From the NCBI GenBank assembly GCA_945868725.1, contig CAMBMU010000014.1, positions 1 to 44,225 of the forward strand: a DNA stretch of 44,225 bases. Reading direction: 5' to 3'. The notes below the pieces were generated by a model. The model saw nothing but the letters and a program-made list of their open reading frames with translations. It ran no database searches and was not told the origin of the DNA. This stretch comes from Spirosoma fluviale. Lineage in GTDB: Bacteria > Bacteroidota > Bacteroidia > Cytophagales > Cyclobacteriaceae. How positions within the stretch are numbered: position 1 is the first letter of the stretch; every line of letters starts with the position of its first letter. The position numbers and the translations under genes are program-made. This document shows, in pieces, positions 1 to 5,787 of this stretch.

Positions 1-776
1 CCCCAGGCGGTTTCGTTCTTATCAGGATTCAGGCTAATGCCTGGATTGAGCAGGTCATTGAATGCTAGGCTCGGAATAGGGCCTAGCCATTTTTCCCAGT
101 TGAGGCCTGCAGGAATGGGCTGGGCAGCAAGGTCGTAGGGCTTGGGATGTGGATTGTCTCCTACGTGAACGAGTACCTGGGAGATTTTACCAAGTTGACC
201 GCGTTGCACGTGCATTGCTGCAGTTTGGAAGTTGACCGCGGCACGCTGCATTGAGCCCACGGCTAGAACTACGCCGTTTTCACGCACAGCTTGTACGAGG
301 AGTTGACCCTCTTTGATGGTAAAGGTGAGTGGCTTTTCGAGGTAAATATCTTTCTTGGCCTTGCAGGCCTCGATGGCCATGAGCGCATGCCAATGGTCAG
401 GAGAGGCGATGACTACCGCATCCACGTTGGGATCTTGGAGTAGCTCTCGGTAGTCCTCGTAGAGTTTGGGTGCAGTGACGGTCTTGCCTGCGTCAGTTAG
501 ACCTTTTTGAACGCGAAGCGCAAATCGCTCTCGCTTGATGGCATATACATCGGCTCCGGCAACTACTTCCACACCAGGGATGCGCATAAAGTTGCTTAAC
601 AAGCCCATGGCTTGGCGTCCTACCCCAATGAAGCCTAGTCGCACACGCTCGTGGGCAACTTGAAAAAGAGGTGTTGGAGCAGTCGAGGCAAAGGAAAGGC
701 CAGGAAGGATGCTTATTCCTGCGGAGGTCAAGAGGCTGGTGCCGAGGAATTTTCGACGTGAAAAAGAAGCAGACAT
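1..776 (-). CDS. Gfo/Idh/MocA family oxidoreductase, Tat-exported (partial)
   Basis: The gene runs off the left edge, so only the first 258 codons or so are present. The N-terminus MSASFSRRKFLGTSLL is a twin-arginine (SRRKFLG) signal followed by a hydrophobic stretch, so the protein is probably exported folded. After it comes a Rossmann start (VRLGFIGVGRQAMGLL), then DAVVIASPDHWHALMAIEAC and KDIYLEKPLT. The EKP lysine motif is typical of the NAD(P)-binding half of Gfo/Idh/MocA dehydrogenases, which act on sugars, inositols or their derivatives. The substrate cannot be told from this half. It is transcribed divergently from oxyR across about 195 bases. Exported members of this family are common in Bacteroidota, often in carbohydrate-use clusters. 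Confidence 0.9.
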   Translation of the reverse strand, partial: MSASFSRRKFLGTSLLTSAGISILPGLSFASTAPTPLFQVAHERVRLGFIGVGRQAMGLLSNFMRIPGVEVVAGADVYAIKRERFALRVQKGLTDAGKTVTAPKLYEDYRELLQDPNVDAVVIASPDHWHALMAIEACKAKKDIYLEKPLTFTIKEGQLLVQAVRENGVVLAVGSMQRAAVNFQTAAMHVQRGQLGKISQVLVHVGDNPHPKPYDLAAQPIPAGLNWEKWLGPIPSLAFNDLLNPGISLNPDKNETAW

Positions 777-805
777 AGGAAATTTTGGGTTAGGGTATCA
801 TCGAA

Positions 806-826
806 CTAAAACTACTTTAAGGTAGT
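806..826. promoter_or_regulatory. Near-perfect palindrome upstream of the oxidoreductase
   Basis: ACTACTTTAAGGTAGT (809-824) is a 16-base palindrome with two mismatched positions that could form G-T pairs in RNA. It lies about 35 bases upstream of the oxidoreductase start, in the gap shared with oxyR. It could be an operator or part of a 5' hairpin. A function is only inferred. Confidence 0.25.
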
Positions 827-971
827 AGAAAATCTTTTTCTTTTCCCAATTTCTACGGTGATTGTGATAAAAGGAGTCATTCCCCTCTTGAGTGGCGATG
901 GTTTTTTTCCACATCAGATACGCGAGTTGTCCCTAGTTTTTGCGAGATTTCCATAGATAAAATCAATCGAA

Positions 972-1904
972 ATGACTATTCAACAGTTGGAATACCTGAT
1001 AGCAGTCGACAAGCACCGGCACTTTGGGCAGGCTGCCGCCGCTTGCTTTGTCACCCAACCTACACTAAGTGCACAACTGAGCAAATTGGAAAAGGAGCTT
1101 GGGGTCATTCTTTTTGACCGAAGCAAAATGCCCGTCATCCCTACCGAGTCGGGGGTACAGGTGATTGCCCAAGCCAAGAAAGTGGTGACAGATAGTAGGG
1201 GGATTTTTGAGTTGGTTGCCCAACTGAAGGGAGATATTTCTGGGACGATTAAGCTGGGGATTCTTCCTACCCTTGCGCCCTATCTGCTGCACTTATTTAT
1301 CCGCAAGTTTCTGGAGCGCTATCCCGGGGTCAAGTTGGTGGTACAGGAGATGGTAACTGAGGAAATTCTCAAAAAATTAAAAAACGATGAGCTCGATGTG
1401 GGGATTGTGGTGACCCCCTTGGAGCTTCCGGGGATTCTGGAGAAGCCCATGTTTTACGAGAAATTCTACGCTTATTTTTCCACGGGTCACGAGCTACTTT
1501 CCCAGCAGGAGATTGGTCCAGATCAGATCAAGAAGGAGGAGCTTTGGGTTTTGCAGCAGGGGCATTGTTTCCGGGACCAGGTGCTCAACTTCTGCGATCA
1601 AAGCCTGTCGGGCCATCAAAACTTTCACTACGAGAGTGGTTCCTTAGAAGGCCTTCGCAACATGGTCAACCGTTACAAGGGGCTGACGCTTCTGCCCGAA
1701 CTCGCTACTTGGGAACTATCAAAAGAGGAAAAATCCAGACTTCGCCCCTTTGTCGGTGCTTCGCCTACCCGGGAAGTGAGCCTCATCTTGAACCGGAGTT
1801 TTCTAAAGCAAAAGTTGGTGGAGCTGCTATTCAAAGCGATCAGCGAGGCCATTCCTTACGAGATGACTTCCAAAGCCAAAGGGAAGGTGGTTCGCTTCAC
1901 TTGA
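972..1904 (+). CDS. oxyR: LysR-family hydrogen peroxide sensor OxyR
   Basis: This is a 310-residue LysR-type regulator. The winged helix-turn-helix is in residues 1-60 (MTIQQLEYLIAVDKHRHFGQ, then TQPTLSAQLSKLEKELG), and the LysR substrate-binding fold follows. The decisive feature is HCFRDQVLNFC, which puts cysteines at residues 199 and 208, the same numbers as the peroxide-sensing pair of E. coli OxyR. In that family peroxide oxidises C199 to a disulfide with C208 and switches on catalase, peroxiredoxin and iron-storage genes. No obvious target gene is adjacent. The 3' end overlaps the convergent NlpE-like gene by 8 bases. Confidence 0.95.
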   Translation: MTIQQLEYLIAVDKHRHFGQAAAACFVTQPTLSAQLSKLEKELGVILFDRSKMPVIPTESGVQVIAQAKKVVTDSRGIFELVAQLKGDISGTIKLGILPTLAPYLLHLFIRKFLERYPGVKLVVQEMVTEEILKKLKNDELDVGIVVTPLELPGILEKPMFYEKFYAYFSTGHELLSQQEIGPDQIKKEELWVLQQGHCFRDQVLNFCDQSLSGHQNFHYESGSLEGLRNMVNRYKGLTLLPELATWELSKEEKSRLRPFVGASPTREVSLILNRSFLKQKLVELLFKAISEAIPYEMTSKAKGKVVRFT

Positions 1905-2388
1905 TGCGTTTCAGGAGGTAGCGCGCTGCTTGGGGCCCTGTTATTTTTTGGCCATCGGCATCCAGGTGGAGGAGCCCATTTTCTTGGAGAAGATAGCGTC
2001 CTGGCATATCACCGATCATGCCTAGCAGCTGGACTTGGGTGCTGTCTGTCTGCCCCCAGGATATCTTCCCGGTAAACTGTTCCTCGCGTGCGTCATTCAG
2101 CCCGAGGTAGTTGGTTTTTAGTTCAAAGGTACCTCCTTCGCCTAGGGTCAGCCAGATTTCTATGCCTTCGCAGTGCCCGCAAGGCAAGACGCCTTCGTAG
2201 GCACCTATCCAGGAAGAATTGGCGCTGGCTTTGGCAGGAGGTGTTTTTTGGGCAAGGGAACTTTCTCCGAGCGGAGGGGATTCGTGGGAAGATTTTGGAT
2301 TACAACACGAAAGTAGGCAGCTGGCGAATCCAATAGAAAATCCGATTCTCCAGCTACCTAGTCCTTCAATGCGCATTCTTTTGGCCAT
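1897..2388 (-). CDS. NlpE-like lipoprotein (copper-resistance NlpE N-terminal domain)
   Basis: The protein has about 163 residues, with a signal peptide ending in a lipobox-like LLSCC, so it is a likely outer-membrane lipoprotein. The mature part contains WIGAYEGVLPCGHCEGIEIW and later LKTNYLGLNDAREEQFTGKISW. This matches the NlpE N-terminal domain, whose CxxC lies in a 'G-x-LPCxxCxGI' strand. E. coli NlpE senses envelope stress and copper; that role is inferred here from the family. I chose ATG 2388 (or 2376). The longer frame from 2445 only reads into a decayed DUF1569 fragment and would add 19 unrelated residues in front of the signal peptide. Confidence 0.8.
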   Translation of the reverse strand: MAKRMRIEGLGSWRIGFSIGFASCLLSCCNPKSSHESPPLGESSLAQKTPPAKASANSSWIGAYEGVLPCGHCEGIEIWLTLGEGGTFELKTNYLGLNDAREEQFTGKISWGQTDSTQVQLLGMIGDMPGRYLLQENGLLHLDADGQKITGPQAARYLLKRIK

Positions 2389-2399
2389 GTATTGCTGAC

Positions 2400-2470
2400 T
2401 TAGACCCCAAACTGGTTGAGGTGTTTGTAAAGTAGGTTGTGCCATTACTTGGCGGTCATGGGGCCAAAGG
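2400..2470 (-). pseudogene. Decayed C-terminal piece of a DUF1569 gene
   Basis: The reverse strand translates as FGPMTAK, stop, WHNLLYKHLNQFGV, stop. The intact DUF1569 gene at 3815-4267 ends FGPMIAKEWNNLLYKHLDHHLNQFGV, stop. The copy has one nonsense codon and a clean 12-base deletion (LDHH region). At the DNA level it is still very close to the intact gene. It is a relic that now lies just in front of the NlpE-like gene. Confidence 0.8.
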
Positions 2471-2575
2471 ATTTCAATGTTAATTCATCAAAATAGCCCA
2501 TCTTTTTTCAAACCAAAAACAAGAAATAGTGCCAATATTACTGTAATAGTTAAAGTATACTACTACTAGTAAGGT

Positions 2576-2719
2576 CTACTTAATTACAATTCCATTGGGT
2601 TTTTTTCCAACTATAATCGTTTTTGTTGCTTTATGTAGCATCACATCCACAACCGATACGCTGCCAGCTTCTTGATTAGTCACATAAGCCGTCATGTCTT
2701 TAAAAGCAATGGCATGACT
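2576..2719 (-). pseudogene. Severed C-terminal tail of the YncE-type lipoprotein
   Basis: These 48 in-frame codons continue the upstream YncE gene directly after its TGA. They read SHAIAFKDMTAYVTNQ, then EAGSVSVVDV, then TKTIIVGKKPNGIVIK, then TAG. 'AYVTNQ..GSVSVVD' and 'IIVGKKPNGI' are the standard YncE/beta-propeller repeat phrases, so this is the lost last blade of the protein. No frameshift is needed to join it to the gene. Confidence 0.85.
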
Positions 2720-3634
2720 TCATGATGCCGTAGCAAATGCACCTGAACGAATCATTTTTCCAGAAGCATCTTTTGTCCACCAATGAACTTTGCCTGCCTT
2801 TGGGTCTGTTACCCACATCTCTTTCATTTCAGCTTGGTATGCTACAAAGCCTGGCATAAAGCCTAATGCAACCGTTTCAACCACCTGTAATGTTTTTACG
2901 TCAATAATTGAGACGGTTTGTCCATCTTCATTATCCACATACATTCGGTCATCCGCTCCCGTCCATGCTCCCACGGGATTTTTTCCTACGGGAATTGTTG
3001 CTAAAATTGCTTTGGACGTTGGATTAATGGCAGTAATCGAATTACTCATTCCATTTGCCACGAAAGCCACTGTCCCATCAGTTGAGAAAGTTACCTCTGC
3101 TGGTTCTTTTCCAACTACAATTGTATTTTTCAAGGCAAAAGTTATAGCATCGTAAACCAATACTTTTCCAGATTCGCCCATTTGAGAAGTCCAAATTTCT
3201 GTACCATCGCTTGAATAAACAGCATTGTGATTCATAATGGGGGTCTCGATTATTTTTACATTCAAACCCGTTGTAGCATTTAAAACTGCCAACTTGCCCG
3301 TCATTCCTGCCATAGCCCCTGTGTGACCCGCACTTAAATCCATGCCTGGCGCTGCAATAGCTATTTGCGTTTTTGAAGCATTCAAATAAATGTGATGTGG
3401 GAATGCCAATGCATATCCCATATTCATTCCTTGCATTTTAGTTCCCGAACCATCTCTTAATTTTATTACATCAGTAACCGTATTGGTAGTCAAATTGATA
3501 ACTGATACCGTACTACTTCCCCCATTGACCACATAAGCGGCTGGATAAGTGATATTCAGTTGTGGTTCGTCTGAACTCATATCCGTGCAACTGCCGAAGA
3601 TTAGGGCACAAAGTAAAATCACAGTCTTTTTCAT
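2720..3634 (-). CDS. YncE-type beta-propeller lipoprotein, truncated by in-frame TGA
   Basis: The 304-residue product begins MKKTVILLCALIFGSC, a lipoprotein signal with lipobox FGSC. It then carries repeated blade phrases of about 40 residues: YVVNGGSSTVSVINL, VLVYDAITFALKNTIVVGKEP, AFVANGMSNSITAIN, ATIPVGKNP, TVSIIDVKTLQVVETVALG. The family is the YncE/YVTN beta-propellers, often of unknown substrate. A stretch after the first blade is rich in Met and His (MQGMNMGYALAFPHH; GHTGAMAGMTG), which could bind metal; that is inference. The gene is AT-rich compared with its neighbours. The reading frame continues for 47 more good codons past TGA 2720-2722, so the annotated end is a nonsense mutation, a recoded stop or a sequencing error. 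It sits between two halves of a broken DUF1569 gene. Confidence 0.75.
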   Translation of the reverse strand: MKKTVILLCALIFGSCTDMSSDEPQLNITYPAAYVVNGGSSTVSVINLTTNTVTDVIKLRDGSGTKMQGMNMGYALAFPHHIYLNASKTQIAIAAPGMDLSAGHTGAMAGMTGKLAVLNATTGLNVKIIETPIMNHNAVYSSDGTEIWTSQMGESGKVLVYDAITFALKNTIVVGKEPAEVTFSTDGTVAFVANGMSNSITAINPTSKAILATIPVGKNPVGAWTGADDRMYVDNEDGQTVSIIDVKTLQVVETVALGFMPGFVAYQAEMKEMWVTDPKAGKVHWWTKDASGKMIRSGAFATAS

Positions 3635-3707
3635 GGTATTGTTGGTAATGATCGTTTGGAATATATATACTCTTTAATACTGCGCATTGTTTGGACCAGA
3701 GGTGGGG

Positions 3708-3814
3708 TTGACCCACAAAGGAAATGAGACTGGCCTTTTCTTCAGCAAAATTTCTTCCCGTTTTTATGAGTAAGGTAGGGGCAGTGGGAATGTTTCTTTT
3801 GTAGGTCTCTTCAC
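3708..3814 (-). pseudogene. Decayed middle piece of a DUF1569 gene
   Basis: Reading on the reverse strand, immediately after the stop of the intact DUF1569 gene, the DNA encodes YKRNIPTAPTLLIKTGRNF, then AEEKASLISFVGQ. The intact copy has YKKNLPTAPAFRIKSEKNF, then GEEKARLISFVEQ, with 21 of 32 positions identical. There is no start and no N-terminal half. Similarity ends near 3708, where AT-rich DNA carrying the YncE gene begins. The matching C-terminal piece reappears at 2400-2470. Confidence 0.8.
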
Positions 3815-4267
3815 CTAGACCCCAAACTGGTTGAGGTGATGATCGAGGTGTTTGTAGAGGAGATTGTTCCATTCCTTGGCAATCATGGGGCCAAAGGAAG
3901 GGGATGCCTTTCCTTCGAATCCAGATTCTCCAGCTGCAAGTGTCTGCTCTACAAAAGAGATGAGTCGCGCCTTCTCTTCACCAAAGTTCTTTTCACTTTT
4001 AATCCGAAAGGCAGGAGCTGTGGGCAGGTTTTTTTTGTAAGGAACTTCATTCACCACCCCTGGCTTGACGAAGGCCTTCAATAGAAAGCGCATCAGTGGA
4101 TTTGCATTGGGATGCCTGTCAGTAAAGGCCATTTCGTAGGCCACATTGCAATGTGCCAGCATCTGGTCTACGGACATTTTGCCCCAGAGTGCATGGCTTT
4201 GCGGAGAAAGGTTTTCGATTCGATGGATCAATTCAGCGGTTACTGCTGGGTCAAATACATTTTTCAT
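3815..4267 (-). CDS. DUF1569 family protein (DinB-like fold)
   Basis: This 150-residue protein looks complete. It begins MKNVFDPAVTAELIHRIENL and contains WGKMSVDQMLAHCNVAYEMAF and, at the C-terminus, YKHLDHHLNQFGV. The spaced histidines fit the DUF1569/DinB helical-bundle family, where they usually form a metal site. DinB-fold enzymes include thiol-dependent S-transferases and stress-induced proteins; the reaction here is unknown. Two decayed pieces of a paralogue lie downstream, so the locus once held a tandem pair. It is transcribed divergently from uppP. Confidence 0.8.
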   Translation of the reverse strand: MKNVFDPAVTAELIHRIENLSPQSHALWGKMSVDQMLAHCNVAYEMAFTDRHPNANPLMRFLLKAFVKPGVVNEVPYKKNLPTAPAFRIKSEKNFGEEKARLISFVEQTLAAGESGFEGKASPSFGPMIAKEWNNLLYKHLDHHLNQFGV

Positions 4268-4491
4268 TGTGATTCTTATTAATCTAAAATTACTCGTTCT
4301 GACTTCGGGTATTTTATTTCCTAGCGAAAGCTTTTGTTGTCCTATTGGCGTGGGTAATTGGTTTCATAAAACTTTGGTTGGTGCGGAAGAAGAAAATCTT
4401 CTCATGGCGTATCATTGAAAGATGAATCAAACAAATTATTCGTAGAAACCCAAATGAAAAGGCTTCTTGGGATGAAGACGCAGAAAATCCG

Positions 4492-4521
4492 CTTGGGGTT
4501 CGCCCGTGATTGTTAGTTTTG
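4492..4521 (+). promoter_or_regulatory. Candidate promoter of uppP
   Basis: TAGTTTTG at 4514-4521 is a full match to the Bacteroidota -7 motif TAnnTTTG. A near -33 box, CTTG (4492-4495), lies 18 bases upstream. The uppP ATG follows about 21 bases after the -7 box. This is pattern matching only. Confidence 0.45.
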
Positions 4522-4542
4522 TAGGGTCAAACCCCAGCCTGC

Positions 4543-5322
4543 ATGACTCTTTTTCAAAGCATCCTGATTGCCATAGTCGAAGGACTTACTGAATTTCTCC
4601 CCATTTCTTCCACGGGCCACATGATTTTGGCCTCCACAGCTATGGGCATTCACGAGGATGAATTTGTAAAGACCTTCGAAGTATTCATTCAATTGGGGGC
4701 TATCTTGGCCATTGCCTTGATGTACATCAAGCGGTTCTTCCGAAACTTGACCATTTATTTCAAGTTGATTACCGCATTTCTTCCCACAGCGGTAGTGGGT
4801 TTTTTGGCTTACGACTACATCAAAGCCTACCTATTTAATCCCATCGTGGTGTCGGTTTCTCTTATTTTGGGAGGGATAATTCTAATCTTTATCGATAAAA
4901 AAGTAGCCGCTCAAGGCAGCACCGTGGTGGAGGTAGAAGATATTTCTTACAAAAATGCCTTCTTCATCGGGCTTTGCCAATGTCTCTCCATGGTGCCAGG
5001 CACTTCTCGCGCCGCAGCCACGATTATTGGCGGGGTATTTAATGGCTTGGACAAAAGACAGGCTACCGAATTTTCCTTCTTGCTTGCCGTGCCCACCATG
5101 CTCGCAGCGGGGGGTTATGACCTTCTCAAAACCGATCTCGCTTTTAGCAGCGAGCAGCTGATGCTATTGGGGATTGGCTTTGTAGTGGCCTTTGCCTCTG
5201 CTTGGGGGGCAGTTAAATTGTTTTTGACTTACGTATCCACCCATGGCTTCAAGGCCTTTGGTTGGTACCGAATTGCCCTCGGGATATTGTTCTTAATCTT
5301 TATGTGGGGAGCTGATTTGTAA
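4543..5322 (+). CDS. uppP: Undecaprenyl-diphosphatase UppP (BacA family)
   Basis: This 259-residue integral membrane enzyme dephosphorylates undecaprenyl pyrophosphate to recycle the lipid carrier for peptidoglycan and other surface polymers. Both family signatures are present: EGLTEFLPISSTGHMIL from residue 13, and VPGTSRAAATIIGG from residue 151, whose Arg and Ser line the active site. Multiple hydrophobic helices cover the rest. Length is normal. The start is an ATG shortly after a good TAnnTTTG promoter motif. It is a single-gene unit, convergent with the S9 peptidase across a repeat-filled gap. Confidence 0.96.
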   Translation: MTLFQSILIAIVEGLTEFLPISSTGHMILASTAMGIHEDEFVKTFEVFIQLGAILAIALMYIKRFFRNLTIYFKLITAFLPTAVVGFLAYDYIKAYLFNPIVVSVSLILGGIILIFIDKKVAAQGSTVVEVEDISYKNAFFIGLCQCLSMVPGTSRAAATIIGGVFNGLDKRQATEFSFLLAVPTMLAAGGYDLLKTDLAFSSEQLMLLGIGFVVAFASAWGAVKLFLTYVSTHGFKAFGWYRIALGILFLIFMWGADL

Positions 5323-5334
5323 TTTATTTGAAAT

Positions 5335-5525
5335 TGTCAACGGACGACAGTCCACGGTCCACGGCCCACTCATTTGAACCTCAAACGTTATCCTTTTCCC
5401 TTTAAAGGTAAATACGGCTTATTATTTAACCCAGGCCGTATTTCCGTGAAGTAGTTTGCTCTAATGGGAACAAAGCCTGAAGTTCGTTTCAATTTGCTGT
5501 CGACCGTCGACTGTGAACTGTCGAC
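5335..5525. repeat. Heptad-bounded intergenic element, copy A
   Basis: The left end is five back-to-back heptads at 5335-5369 (tgtcaac ggacgac, then agtccac ggtccac ggcccac). The right end is four at 5498-5525 (tgtcgac cgtcgac tgtgaac tgtcgac). Nearly all fit N-GTNNAC. The two ends are roughly inverted copies of each other and are followed inward by related TTGAACNTCAA and AATTTG-type sequence. Inside is a 9-base stem, AAATACGGC/GCCGTATTT (5410-5443). Copy A shares its right boundary with copy B. No protein is encoded. Confidence 0.75.
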
Positions 5526-5748
5526 AACTTGACAACAGTCCACGGCTCACTCAATTGAACTTCAAGCATTATTCTTTCCTTAAAGGTAGATGCGGCTAAT
5601 CACCTAATCTAGGTGGTTTATTAACTAAAAGAGGCTATCCCGTATGGAAACAGCCTCTTTTTTACCTGTATTTTCTATGTGAATTTGTCCCTAGTAGGAA
5701 CTAGGATTGAGGTTCATTACAATTTGCTGTCGACCGTCGACTGTTGAC
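5498..5748. repeat. Heptad-bounded intergenic element, copy B
   Basis: The left heptads lie at 5498-5550 (ending agtccac ggctcac) and the right ones at 5728-5748 (tgtcgac cgtcgac tgttgac). The interior starts CAATTGAACTTCAAGC and runs through TTAAAGGTAGATGCGGCT, closely matching copy A's TTAAAGGTAAATACGGCT. Bases 5490-5514 and 5720-5744 are identical over 25 positions, 230 apart. Read from outside, the two ends share CAACAGTCSACGG, CAA(A)TTG and GAACYTCAA in order, so they are gapped terminal inverted repeats. Confidence 0.75.
5627..5663 (+). terminator. Intrinsic terminator-like hairpin inside element B
   Basis: AAAAGAGGCT (5627-5636) pairs perfectly with AGCCTCTTTT (5652-5661), and more T follows. 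The A-run on the other side means it could act on both strands, serving uppP (300 bases upstream) or the convergent S9 peptidase. It is carried within repeat copy B. Confidence 0.6.
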
Positions 5749-5787
5749 CAAATTGATTGCAACTCCATCTCAAAACCAGGGGTCCTC

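Noticed and set aside
2470-3708. Intact insertion sequence
   Set aside because: There is no transposase, no convincing terminal inverted repeats and no target duplication; only the AT-rich cargo is seen.
3513-3872. 119-codon reverse frame
   Set aside because: It is a chance joining of the DUF1569 relic with DNA upstream of, and antisense-like through, the YncE start; the relic itself is reported.
4268-4491. Extra gene between DUF1569 and uppP
   Set aside because: Frames are short and without start context, composition or similarity that I can support.
5335-5748. CRISPR array
   Set aside because: The units are 7 bases, contiguous and variable, without equal spacers or cas genes.
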